Source: Gammaproteobacteria bacterium (GTDB lineage Bacteria; Pseudomonadota; Gammaproteobacteria; UBA1113). Taken from it: DNA of 64,000 bases. A model generated the notes under the pieces. That model saw nothing but the letters and a program-made list of their open reading frames with translations, was not told the origin of the DNA and did not search any database. This document shows, piece by piece, positions 9,215-17,223 of this stretch. The stretch spans positions 1 through 64,000 of the forward strand of contig JAJFKH010000040.1 in assembly GCA_021773305.1 (NCBI GenBank), written 5' to 3'. Within the stretch, counting starts at the first letter, position 1, and every line of letters starts with the position of its first letter. The position numbers were made by a program, and so were the translations under genes.

Positions 9215-9243
9215 ATGATAACGCTTTTCAACAAACAATGCAA
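9215..9243 (-). promoter_or_regulatory. Promoter of the rpsU-yqeY-dnaG operon
   Basis: On the reverse strand TTGCAT (9238-9243) and TATCAT (9215-9220) are separated by exactly 17 bases, about 85 bp ahead of rpsU. A second possible -10, TATACT, lies closer to the gene but lacks a -35. No terminator is evident between rsgA and this site. Confidence 0.6.
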
Positions 9244-9283
9244 AACATTTCTTAAGACGCGAAGTGGGGTATGGATTTTATCT

Positions 9284-10264
9284 TTATTTATCAACAAGGT
9301 AGTGATAGCTTGCTAGTCTCGTTGGGTGGATTTGATGGGCCTGGAGCGCTCCTTGGATAGCGCAACGAGGTTCATGCCGGTGGCTACAATCTCGGAATTT
9401 ACATTGGCCGACAAAAGGGCGTAATTCTCGAAACCCTTGCAGGAGAGTTTGTGGGGATGTTTGCCAAAGTTTAAAGTTACGCACACCCGGAGAATCAATG
9501 AGTTGGCCTCCTTGGGGTAAATGGTAAAGTTTAGCGGCCGTTGTGGTGTGTTTGCCTAATTTGGATTTTTCTGAGAGGGGGCCAATTCGAATGGATTCTT
9601 GGGGCAAGATGTTTGATATTAAAGAAGATTTTCCCACACCGGATTGGCCCACAAAGATGCTTTTATGGCCTTTTAAGTAACTGAGGAGCTTATCTAGCCC
9701 TACCGCAGTATGGGCGCTCACAGGAATAATAGAATAACCTAGTTTTTGGTACACTGAAGGATCTATCTCTTCTTGTTTTTTGAGATCGATTTTGTTGAGA
9801 ATAATAAAAGGCTTGATATTTAGCAATTCAGCGGCAGCAATATAGCTGTCTAGCAGTTGATTGTGAGGCTTAGGCTCTGGTGCGATAACAATGGCCATGG
9901 CATCGATATTGGCCGCGAGTGGTTTGGCCTCTGCGTGGAGTGTTGGGCGGGCTAAGACGGTGAGTCTTGGTTCTCGTGCAGTCACAACGCCTTTTTGATT
10001 GTCTGTGGGGCAGAAGAGTACATTGTCACCGGCAACAAGATCGCCCAAATTTTGTCTCTGAAAACAATGGAATATGTTGCCGTCTGATGATTCAACATCC
10101 ACTGTAGCACCATAACGGGCAATGATTAAACCTGGCTCTGACGTCGATAATTGAGAAAATTCTTCGTCGGATGGAGACATTTTCTTCTTGGAACGATCTA
10201 AGCGTAGCTGCTGAATTTTCTCTATGCGCCAAGCTTGGCGACGGGTTAAACGGCGTTTGCCCAT
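9284..10264 (-). CDS. rsgA: Ribosome small subunit maturation GTPase RsgA
   Basis: Circularly permuted GTPase acting late in 30S assembly. Length 326 aa. The N-terminus is basic (GKRRLTRRQAWRIEKIQQLR) as in the family, followed by an OB-fold. The G motifs come in permuted order: G4 NKIDLKK near residue 157, then G1 GQSGVGKSSLI near residue 206, then G3 DSPGVRNF near residue 258. The C-terminal zinc motif is CKFRDCSHRHEPRC near residue 288. It is transcribed away from cca and toward rpsU. Confidence 0.98.
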   Translation of the reverse strand: MGKRRLTRRQAWRIEKIQQLRLDRSKKKMSPSDEEFSQLSTSEPGLIIARYGATVDVESSDGNIFHCFQRQNLGDLVAGDNVLFCPTDNQKGVVTAREPRLTVLARPTLHAEAKPLAANIDAMAIVIAPEPKPHNQLLDSYIAAAELLNIKPFIILNKIDLKKQEEIDPSVYQKLGYSIIPVSAHTAVGLDKLLSYLKGHKSIFVGQSGVGKSSLISNILPQESIRIGPLSEKSKLGKHTTTAAKLYHLPQGGQLIDSPGVRNFKLWQTSPQTLLQGFRELRPFVGQCKFRDCSHRHEPRCAIQGALQAHQIHPTRLASYHYLVDK

Positions 10265-10292
10265 AAAGTTCTCAATTTAGACTAGAAACTGG

Positions 10293-10321
10293 TTGAAATA
10301 ATATGGCATTTAGTGTACAAT
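10293..10321 (+). promoter_or_regulatory. cca promoter
   Basis: TTGAAA (10293-10298) and TACAAT (10316-10321) with a 17-base spacer, 40 bp before the cca start, in the divergent rsgA-cca intergenic region. Confidence 0.65.
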
Positions 10322-10361
10322 GGGAACTCTTTACTGTCAGCATAAATAACTAGGAAGTTTT

Positions 10362-11450
10362 TTGAAGCAATATAAAGTCGGCGGTGCGGTGAGAGACCGT
10401 CTGTTAGGCAGAGACGTTAAAGAAGTGGATTGGGTGGTTGTGGGAGCAACGCCTAAGGATATGTTAAGACAGGGTTTTACTCAGGTGGGGAAGGCATTCC
10501 CAGTATTCCTCCACCCTAAGACGAAAGAAGAATATGCGCTGGCAAGGACTGAGCAAAAAATTGGTCCGGGTTATACAGGTTTTACCTGTTATGCAGCTCC
10601 CAATGTGACGTTAGAAGATGATTTAAAGCGACGCGATTTAACTATTAACGCGATGGCAGAGACCCATGAGGGCAAGATTATTGACCCCTATAACGGTCAA
10701 ACTGATTTGGCTAACCGAGTGTTGCGCCATGTATCCCCAGCATTTGCCGAAGATCCTGTACGTATTTTGCGCCTTGCTCGATTTGCAGCTCGATATGCTG
10801 ATTATGGTTTTACCGTGGCACAAGAGACCCAAGAGTTGATGGAGACCATGGTACAAACAGGAGAAGTGAGCCATTTGGTTCCCGAGCGAGTTTGGCAAGA
10901 ATTTTATAAAGCGTTGGGTGAGGTTAAACCCAGCGCTTTTTTGCAAGTACTCAAAGATTGTGGTGCGTTGAGTGTGGTATTTTCGGAAGTGGAATTGGAT
11001 CATCAAGCCCTTATGAGGGTGGATGCAGCAGCCACGGGGAGTGAATTGCCGCGGGTTCGATTTGCGGCATTACTTCAGGGTGAAGATGAAAGGGCTGTGA
11101 AAAATTTTTGTAAACGTCTTCGGGTGCCGAGAGATTGCAAAGACTTGGCAAGCTTGGTTTGTGGTTACCATGAGATTTACTATCAAGGTTCGCAACTTGA
11201 AGCCAGTGCAATAGTTACTTTTTTTGAAAGGCTAGATGCTTTTCGTCGAGAGGAGCGATTTGAGGAATTTTTACTGGCTTGTGAGAGCGGTACAGGCAAG
11301 AGAGAAAGTGTTTTTTTTAGGGACGCATTGAATATTGCAAAAAATATTTCGCTGGATAATATTTTGCAGTCGGGTATAACAGGGCCACAGGTAGCTCAAA
11401 TGATTCGCCAACAGCGAGTTGAGAAAGTGAAGCAGCACATGGCAAAATGA
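10362..11450 (+). CDS. cca: CCA-adding tRNA nucleotidyltransferase (no HD domain)
   Basis: Adds or repairs the 3' CCA of tRNAs. Start is TTG with AGGAAG 4 bases upstream; the N-terminus MKQYKVGGAVRDRLLG aligns with E. coli MKIYLVGGAVRD, which fixes the start. The head domain contains KRRDLTINAMAE near residue 90 and RILRLARFAARYADYGF near residue 130. Two oddities: the first metal-binding Asp (E. coli D21) is Glu here (KEVDW), a conservative change, and the protein has 362 residues instead of about 412 because the HD phosphohydrolase part is shortened, with no His-Asp pair (RFAALLQGED where E. coli has RFATLCHD). So it probably keeps CCA addition but lacks the phosphodiesterase/phosphatase activities of the E. 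coli type. Confidence 0.96.
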   Translation: MKQYKVGGAVRDRLLGRDVKEVDWVVVGATPKDMLRQGFTQVGKAFPVFLHPKTKEEYALARTEQKIGPGYTGFTCYAAPNVTLEDDLKRRDLTINAMAETHEGKIIDPYNGQTDLANRVLRHVSPAFAEDPVRILRLARFAARYADYGFTVAQETQELMETMVQTGEVSHLVPERVWQEFYKALGEVKPSAFLQVLKDCGALSVVFSEVELDHQALMRVDAAATGSELPRVRFAALLQGEDERAVKNFCKRLRVPRDCKDLASLVCGYHEIYYQGSQLEASAIVTFFERLDAFRREERFEEFLLACESGTGKRESVFFRDALNIAKNISLDNILQSGITGPQVAQMIRQQRVEKVKQHMAK

Positions 11451-11488
11451 AAATTTTGTTGTAACAATAAATAAAATAGAGAGGAAAA

Positions 11489-12886
11489 ATGATGTTCTAT
11501 AATACCCAAGATAAGTCAAAAAATACTGATAAAGTTACGGTCGATAGCATTTGTAAACTATTGGAGCAAAGTGGCCAAGAGTTAGGGTTATCAATAGCAG
11601 GATTACGTGATCCTAATATTGAAAATCGTTTGGAGCAGCGAAGCACAGCCTATCAATTAATTACGAATCAATTTGTTAATGAATGTGCGAAAAAGGATTC
11701 TTCTGAAAAATCTGCTAATGAGATAAAAAAATTAGTCGAGTTTTTCCAACCGATTTTTGTAGGTTGTGATTTGCCACGTGTTGCATTCAGGACGGCTGAT
11801 GGCCAGTCTTTTGATTTTGCTAAATACGATGATCTAGTGAAAATATTGCGAGATAATTTTTCTCGGTTTACACATTTTTTAGATGTCCTCGAAGCAGTTT
11901 TTCAAGAAAAATTTCCTTTACCAGAAGTGCTATTTGAAGTCATCGATCCATTGCATCGCCCCGGAACTTATCTGTGGAAGGAGTATGGTAACTGGAAATG
12001 TACCTCTGGGGTGGGATTCTTCACTCGTCTTGCAGTCATACAATCAAATTCACCACGCGCGGATCATCGGGTAGTGTACCTATGTACGGAAGAACAGAGA
12101 GAGCCTCATGCTGCTCAATTTACAGCTGATGGGCGTATTCAGCTGAGTGGTGTTAATGTAGATACAACAAAAGCGACGGGTAAAGAGCAGGGACGTTATG
12201 CCTTTGCTCTATTACCAAGTGGCCGCTTTTTGCTTCATGAACATACGAGTGGACTTTTTCAGCATTCGAGTTTCGCTGGGGGTGGTTCAGCATTATGTAC
12301 AGGAATGGTAGCAATCAAAAAGGGTAAAATAGCGTATATTCGTAACCATTCCGGTCATTATCGTCCGACAGAAGCAAACTATCTTAATGTATTAAAAACA
12401 TTACCTGCTAATGTTTTTGGTCTTTATGCGCAAATTGATATTGAAGTCAATAGAGCGCCTGAAATCCAAGATATGTTTATGAAATCTTCATTTAAGTTTT
12501 TTCAGAAGGTCGGGCATGGATTGAGGGATAATACAGCAAAAAAATCTTTTTATGTTGGGACTAAGAATTCCCACAAAAAGTTAATTGCTCAGTATCACCA
12601 GGCATTAGATTTGAGATCGGGTGCCTTGGAAAATAAAGGAGTGCTTCCTAGTGAGTGTCCTTCGCCGGTGGTTCAAGATATTCCTGTGATACCCCAGCGT
12701 CCAGGGCCTGAGCGTCTCCCGATGGTAGCAGCTTCTTTTTGGGAAGATGATGCACCTTCCGTGGAGAGTTTACAGCTCACCCAAGCCGAAATACGTATGA
12801 TCAACGGTGATAATGTTAATCCGGTGCCTGTGGAGGACGACTTGAAGCTCTCCTATGAAGAAATACGCTGGATACATGGTAATTAA
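11489..12886 (+). CDS. IQM-like domain protein, effector candidate
   Basis: The middle of this 465-aa protein (about residues 150-310) resembles the conserved region of plant IQM proteins (calmodulin-binding IQ-motif family): DPLHRPGTY at 153, then FALLPSGRFLLHEHTSG, GLFQHSSFAGGG at 255-266, and HSGHYRPTEANYLNVLKTL from residue 287. From memory, plant IQMs carry GTFQHSSFLAGG and SGHYxPTEDNF at the same places. The N-terminal 140 residues are helical and unassigned. The C-terminus holds two copies of a short motif, LQLTQAEIRMINGDN near 431 and LKLSYEEIRWIHGN at 452-465. The plant IQ motif itself is not evident. ATG has GAGAGGA upstream; the cca stop lies 38 bp before, so read-through is possible. 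The biochemical function of the domain is not known to me. I infer a host-directed role. Confidence 0.85.
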   Translation: MMFYNTQDKSKNTDKVTVDSICKLLEQSGQELGLSIAGLRDPNIENRLEQRSTAYQLITNQFVNECAKKDSSEKSANEIKKLVEFFQPIFVGCDLPRVAFRTADGQSFDFAKYDDLVKILRDNFSRFTHFLDVLEAVFQEKFPLPEVLFEVIDPLHRPGTYLWKEYGNWKCTSGVGFFTRLAVIQSNSPRADHRVVYLCTEEQREPHAAQFTADGRIQLSGVNVDTTKATGKEQGRYAFALLPSGRFLLHEHTSGLFQHSSFAGGGSALCTGMVAIKKGKIAYIRNHSGHYRPTEANYLNVLKTLPANVFGLYAQIDIEVNRAPEIQDMFMKSSFKFFQKVGHGLRDNTAKKSFYVGTKNSHKKLIAQYHQALDLRSGALENKGVLPSECPSPVVQDIPVIPQRPGPERLPMVAASFWEDDAPSVESLQLTQAEIRMINGDNVNPVPVEDDLKLSYEEIRWIHGN

Positions 12887-12888
12887 TG

Positions 12889-12916
12889 TTGAAATATTTT
12901 ATGCATAGGGTAATAT
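12889..12916 (+). promoter_or_regulatory. Candidate promoter of the response regulator gene
   Basis: TTGAAA (12889-12894), 16-base spacer, TAATAT (12911-12916), about 35 bp before the ATG at 12950. Confidence 0.4.
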
Positions 12917-12949
12917 TAGGGCATTATAAACATAATTTAGTGATGTCTA

Positions 12950-13897
12950 ATGGAGTTATTACCCTGTTGCTATTTCCCAACCACGGTCTATGTGGTTGAT
13001 GATAGTGATGTTTACCTGCGTTTTGCGAAGGCGCATCTGCCCGACGGGTTGTCATATTACTTATATAATGATGTCGATGCTGCATTAAGCGCATTGCAGA
13101 ATCGCTGCCAGCCTAAATTAATTTTAGATACTTTGCTACAAACGAACCATGACGGGATCACTCATCCTGGCGACCGAGTTGTGAATTGTTCTCTGTCACA
13201 GTTGTATCGTTTGATGCATAATCCTCAACGCCATTTAATGGTGTCTGTTGTATTTGCCGATCATGCCATGCCTCAAAAAACAGGGATTGAATTTTGTGGA
13301 GCCATTCCAGGCAATTTTATTCAAAAGGTGATTGTCACAGGTGCCGCTGACGAAAAAATTGCTGTTCATGCGTTTAACAAAGGAATGATTGATGGCTTTC
13401 TTCGCAAAGATGGCAAAGAAACTGCTGAAGGCTTATGTCGAAATATCACGCTTATGCAAAAACGCTATTTTCAAGCGGTTTCTAAAGTGGTATATGATGT
13501 TGTTGGTATTAGTCAACATTCTGCCATTATGGATCCGGTTTTCCAACAACTTTTTTATGCATATTGCGATAAGATCCAGCCGGTAGAATATTATCTTTTA
13601 GATAAAAATGGTAGCTATGTTTTTCTTGACGGCAAAGGAGATGTCCATTGGCTTTTCGTAAAGGATGATAGTAATTTTGCTTATTATTGTGATGTGGCCC
13701 GGGGGAATGGCGCTCCTGAAATGCTATCTCAACGACTATTACATCGAGAAGTCATTCCTTTTTTGTTGAGTGATGAACATTACCAACTGCCTATTCATGA
13801 GTGGGAGCCTCTTTTACATCCTGCAAAAATTCTTGAAGGCCAGCAACGATATTATTATGCATATGTCAAAGGAACATCAGTTTATAAACTTAAATAG
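12950..13897 (+). CDS. Response regulator with unknown C-terminal domain
   Basis: The N-terminal half is a CheY-like receiver: acidic pair in VYVVDDSDVYLRF near residue 16, phospho-acceptor Asp in VVFADHAMPQKTGIEF near residue 104, Thr in KVIVTGAADE near residue 126, and Lys in GFLRKDGK near residue 148. The stretch between the first and second motif is longer than in CheY (residues 40-95), so the receiver carries an insertion. The C-terminal part (about 165-315) is not a recognised DNA-binding output; it has aromatic-rich segments (YYLLDKNGSYVFLDGKGD) and may bind a ligand or partner. The gene converges on the hybrid kinase at 13877-16075 with 21 bp of shared coding sequence, which suggests they work together. 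Confidence 0.85.
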   Translation: MELLPCCYFPTTVYVVDDSDVYLRFAKAHLPDGLSYYLYNDVDAALSALQNRCQPKLILDTLLQTNHDGITHPGDRVVNCSLSQLYRLMHNPQRHLMVSVVFADHAMPQKTGIEFCGAIPGNFIQKVIVTGAADEKIAVHAFNKGMIDGFLRKDGKETAEGLCRNITLMQKRYFQAVSKVVYDVVGISQHSAIMDPVFQQLFYAYCDKIQPVEYYLLDKNGSYVFLDGKGDVHWLFVKDDSNFAYYCDVARGNGAPEMLSQRLLHREVIPFLLSDEHYQLPIHEWEPLLHPAKILEGQQRYYYAYVKGTSVYKLK

Positions 13898-16075
13898 CAT
13901 TTGTCGTAGGGCATCATAAGTAAGAGGTTTACTGAGAAAATCATCCATTCCTGCATCGAGACAATTTTTCTTATCTTCATCTGCTGTGTGAGCTGTTAAG
14001 GCAATAATAGGGCCGTGAATATAATCTCGGATATGAGTGACTAACTCCAAACCGGTCATATCAGGCAACCCTAGATCCATGAGAACGATATTGTATTGCC
14101 TGGTTTGGCAAAGCGATATGGCTCTTTTTGCGTTGGTTGCAATTTCGCAGCTAAATCCAGCTTTTTGTAAAAATAAAGATTGAATCATTTGGTTTGTTTT
14201 ATCATCCTCTATCATTAGAATATTAACTTTTTCTTTATTTACGCATATTCTTTGAGCCTTGTCGGTGAGAGATTGAGTGGTATTTTCTAGAATATGCAAG
14301 AGTATTTTATCATCTTCTTTCGAATTAAAATAATTATCACAGTTTAATTTTTTTAATTCAGCAATGGAGTAGCAATTTTGAGTGCCGTATAAAACAATGG
14401 CTTGATTAGGTTTTTTTGGTAATTTTTTAATGATAGCTTGCTGGTTTTCGTTCACAAAAACGATAGAGTTTTCGCGTAATGAAAGAGCCGTTGAATTATC
14501 TGAAGCTAAATTTTCTACCTTGTGAGGGTCAAATCGTTTCAGGAATAAATCGTTACCCTTTTTGTCATCTACAATCACGATTTGAATATCAGGATTTAAG
14601 TGTTGCCATTGGTGAATTAGATTAGTTTGGGAACATTTTCTTAAGGGTATGTGACACCAAAATGTAGCGCCTTTACCTAATTGGCTGTGTAATCCTACGA
14701 TTCCATCCATGCTTTTCGCAAGATTGCGCACGATGGATAAGCCTAGTCCAGTGCCTTCGTAGCGACTTTGATAAGATGATTCAACTTGAGTAAATTTTTC
14801 AAAAACAGTATTGATTTTATCATCAGGGATCCCAATGCCGGTATCTTCCACCGTCATTTGCATGGTGATTGTTTCATCATCTTCATTAATGACTTCAAAG
14901 GCAAGTAATACACAACCCCCTGCCGTAAATTTAACTGCATTGCTTAGTAAATTCATTAAAATTTGTGATACTCGATTTTCATCCCCCATAAAATAAACAG
15001 GTAATTCTTTATTATAGTCAAATATTAATTCCACATTATTTGCATGTGCATGGAATGACGTTTTGGAAATAGCTTCCTTAGCTACCTTATGCAAACTAAA
15101 TTTTGCTTCTTGAAAATCTAATTTGTCGGCTTCTAATTTAGCTAACATTAAAATGTCTTCCATAATTTGTTTGAGATAGATTCCCGATTTGAGCAAGTCG
15201 CGAATCAGTTGTTCTTGTTCATCGGTGGTATCTTCGGACATTAATAGTAATTGAGAAATACCGAGTATGCCATTGAGAGGTGTGCGTAAGTCGTGACTCA
15301 TACAAGCAAGAAATTCTGACTTTGCTTTATTTGCACATTCTGCTCGTTGTTTTTCTTCAATAAGTTGTTGCTCCAATTGTTTTCGTTCAGTAATATCAAA
15401 GCTAACACCGAGGATCCCAATAGAATCTTTGTGTTCGTCTATTACCGGTGATTTGTAACTGAGAATATATTTTTCCGATCCATCTGAAAGAGTTCCTATT
15501 TCTTCGAATGTTTTTGACTCTTGTGTTCTCATGATGATTTTATCATTTTCTTGTATTTCTTTAGCTCTTTTTATGGAGGTTAATGCTTCGTCGGTTTTTC
15601 CCGCAAGTTCTGTTCCTTTATTTAAACCTGCTCTACTTGCAAGTTTATCGTTAGCGCCAAGAAAAACACTATTTCTATCTTTCCAAAATAAGTAGACAGG
15701 TAAAGTGGAGGCAAGATTATCAAAGAAGATGTTTTTATTTTTATGGGTAGTGATGTCAACGGCTGAAGTTAACTTTCCAATCAGATTGTTTCCATATAAA
15801 AATGTTGTTTTTATGCACTGAAGGTGAACTTTTTCATTTTTAATTAATAAGGTTTCTTCCACGCAAACAGAGTCTTGTGCTTCTAAAGTATTATGGGTAT
15901 GGATCCATGGAATATCAATGGGATTGACTTTTGTGATATCAGAAATATTTACTTGCTTGAGTAATGTTTGAAAAGCCTTATTACACCCTAGGTAATTCCC
16001 CCGGTCATCTTGCCAATAGACATAGTTCCCAAGTAAATCAACAGCCGCTTTTAGAGTATCTATATTATTTTCCAT
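13877..16075 (-). CDS. PAS-containing hybrid histidine kinase
   Basis: Signal-transducing kinase of 732 aa. Two PAS-like sensor modules span about residues 1-240 (YVYWQDDRGNYLGCNKAF; VYLFWKDRNSVFLGANDKLA). Next come a HisKA dimerisation domain with the phospho-His in MSHDLRTPLNGILG, a HATPase domain (MNLLSNAVKFT, DTGIGIPDD, GTGLGLSIV), a degenerate receiver-like segment, and a C-terminal receiver with MIEDDKTNQM and the Asp in IVLMDLGLPDMTG. No strong transmembrane helices, so it is probably cytosolic. The frame opens at 16147, but ATG at 16075 has AGGA upstream and overlaps the last codons of the upstream XRE gene, so the two are translationally coupled. Phosphorelay partners could be its own receiver and the convergent response regulator. 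Confidence 0.95.
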   Translation of the reverse strand: MENNIDTLKAAVDLLGNYVYWQDDRGNYLGCNKAFQTLLKQVNISDITKVNPIDIPWIHTHNTLEAQDSVCVEETLLIKNEKVHLQCIKTTFLYGNNLIGKLTSAVDITTHKNKNIFFDNLASTLPVYLFWKDRNSVFLGANDKLASRAGLNKGTELAGKTDEALTSIKRAKEIQENDKIIMRTQESKTFEEIGTLSDGSEKYILSYKSPVIDEHKDSIGILGVSFDITERKQLEQQLIEEKQRAECANKAKSEFLACMSHDLRTPLNGILGISQLLLMSEDTTDEQEQLIRDLLKSGIYLKQIMEDILMLAKLEADKLDFQEAKFSLHKVAKEAISKTSFHAHANNVELIFDYNKELPVYFMGDENRVSQILMNLLSNAVKFTAGGCVLLAFEVINEDDETITMQMTVEDTGIGIPDDKINTVFEKFTQVESSYQSRYEGTGLGLSIVRNLAKSMDGIVGLHSQLGKGATFWCHIPLRKCSQTNLIHQWQHLNPDIQIVIVDDKKGNDLFLKRFDPHKVENLASDNSTALSLRENSIVFVNENQQAIIKKLPKKPNQAIVLYGTQNCYSIAELKKLNCDNYFNSKEDDKILLHILENTTQSLTDKAQRICVNKEKVNILMIEDDKTNQMIQSLFLQKAGFSCEIATNAKRAISLCQTRQYNIVLMDLGLPDMTGLELVTHIRDYIHGPIIALTAHTADEDKKNCLDAGMDDFLSKPLTYDALRQMLFKFIN

Positions 16076-16748
16076 CAATATTCCTGTGGAGAAGGTTAAT
16101 TTTTCGTACCCAAATAACAGGTGCTGCGTAAGTGAGTTGTACATCATATAAGTGGGGTTTTTCTAGGGCGCTATTAGCATTGGTTGTTAAAAGGTGGTAG
16201 CTGTTAGGGACAGCGGTTGGTTTGACTAAGCGCAATAGGGTTTCACCGGAGTGTAGCTGTACAATGCAAGGTAGTTCCAAAGCCTGATGAATCCCGTCTC
16301 CCCAGCGTTTAATGCCTCCAACAAAATCGCCTAAACAATAGAGTGGTTCCATTCCATCATCATTCACTTGGAAGTCAACGGCATCAGGATGTAATTGTTT
16401 AAAAAAAACCAACTCTTTAATGGCACGCTCTCGATCATCGGTTATATGGTTTTGTGTGTCTTGTGAAATCTCAGTGAATTTGGAACCAATGCTAGGTTCT
16501 GGCCCGATTTCATGGAGGAGCCATTCTAAGGAGCATTGTACGCCTTCCTTTCGGAGGCGTTGGAGGATTTTTTCAGCGCCTTGTTGAGTCAGTCCCCCGT
16601 GGCGACCGATTTCCCACCCTTTGAGTGTATTGATATTGAGATCAGCGTTATTACACATTTCTTTGCGACTCAGGTTGCCGAGATTCCTCAGCCGCTTGAG
16701 CCGAGCGCCTCGTTGTTCAGCTATGGATGAATGGGTCAGTTGTACCAT
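16065..16748 (-). CDS. XRE-type regulator with S24-like domain lacking the catalytic Ser
   Basis: Repressor-like protein of 227 aa. The N-terminal helix-turn-helix is about residues 10-75 (RGARLKRLRNLGNLSRKEMC and NINTLKGWEIGRHGG). The C-terminal half resembles the LexA/CI S24 fold: VDFQVNDDGMEPLYCLGDFVGG, then GETLLRLVKPT. In active S24 proteins a Ser precedes the Met of this motif (SMxP); here it is Gly (DGMEP, near residue 132), so self-cleavage is unlikely and the domain probably serves for dimerisation or ligand sensing. The gene is directly upstream of and overlaps the hybrid kinase. The intergenic region on its promoter side holds a perfect inverted repeat between divergent genes, the likely operator. 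Confidence 0.9.
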   Translation of the reverse strand: MVQLTHSSIAEQRGARLKRLRNLGNLSRKEMCNNADLNINTLKGWEIGRHGGLTQQGAEKILQRLRKEGVQCSLEWLLHEIGPEPSIGSKFTEISQDTQNHITDDRERAIKELVFFKQLHPDAVDFQVNDDGMEPLYCLGDFVGGIKRWGDGIHQALELPCIVQLHSGETLLRLVKPTAVPNSYHLLTTNANSALEKPHLYDVQLTYAAPVIWVRKINLLHRNIDGK

Positions 16749-16797
16749 ATTGAATCAAATTAATCTATTTCGGGGTAAAAAACAATATAATATCATA

Positions 16798-16820
16798 TTT
16801 TAATCTTTTTAGGATTAAAA
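16798..16820. promoter_or_regulatory. Candidate operator between divergent genes
   Basis: Perfect 8-bp inverted repeat TTTTAATC-(7 nt)-GATTAAAA, about 50 bp upstream of the XRE gene and just upstream of the forward promoter at 16824. Its position suggests autoregulation by the XRE protein. Confidence 0.45.
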
Positions 16821-16823
16821 ATG

Positions 16824-16853
16824 TTGACAAGTTTTGGAAGAGTGTGGTTAGAT
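16824..16853 (+). promoter_or_regulatory. Candidate promoter of the small gene at 16958
   Basis: A consensus -35 TTGACA (16824-16829) is followed after 17-18 bases by a weak -10 (GTTAGA or TTAGAT). The poor -10 would fit an activated or repressed promoter. Confidence 0.4.
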
Positions 16854-16887
16854 TGAGCACTGTGATGCCTACCAAATGTTTGGTTCG

Positions 16888-16915
16888 AGGTTGGCCAGTA
16901 TACCATGGCCAACCT
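16888..16915. promoter_or_regulatory. 10-bp inverted repeat in the leader of the small gene
   Basis: AGGTTGGCCA-(8 nt)-TGGCCAACCT, a perfect 10-bp inverted repeat just downstream of the candidate promoter and 42 bp before the ATG at 16958. It may be an operator or an mRNA hairpin. It lacks a T run, so it is not a standard terminator. Confidence 0.5.
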
Positions 16916-16957
16916 TCCAAAGGGCTATTCAAAATTAAAATTATTAGGAGAATTTTT

Positions 16958-17185
16958 ATGCGGTCACCCATTGAACGTAGTCCTGTGCGCTTTCGTGTGC
17001 TAAGTGAGTTGGAGCAGGGGGCAGCGTTGAAAGTGGAAGATATCAAAGAACACCGGGATTTTGTTCTGCCTGTGGGTGAATTGATGCGATCTCCAGAGAT
17101 GGTTTGTTTATTTTCAGCAAAGGATGCCTTTTCTATCGGGTTTTTAGCAGGATTTAATATCGCCCAAGAGGGACAAGTGCATTAG
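16958..17185 (+). CDS. Small unknown protein (75 aa)
   Basis: The frame opens further upstream, but ATG at 16958 has TTAGGAG with 7-base spacing. The product is soluble (MRSPIERSPVRFRVLSELEQ...), with a short hydrophobic patch FSIGFLAGFNIAQE near the C-terminus. I do not recognise it. It is divergent from the XRE regulator and shares with it a promoter region rich in inverted repeats, so it may be a regulatory target or part of the same switch. It converges on the vgrG gene with 38 bp between the stops. Confidence 0.65.
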   Translation: MRSPIERSPVRFRVLSELEQGAALKVEDIKEHRDFVLPVGELMRSPEMVCLFSAKDAFSIGFLAGFNIAQEGQVH

Positions 17186-17223
17186 CTTATACTTGGGCGC
17201 AGTAGGCTCATTACATAGAATGG

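Noticed and set aside
10638-11006. 122-aa reverse frame
   Set aside because: Fully antisense to cca, no family resemblance and no ribosome binding site.
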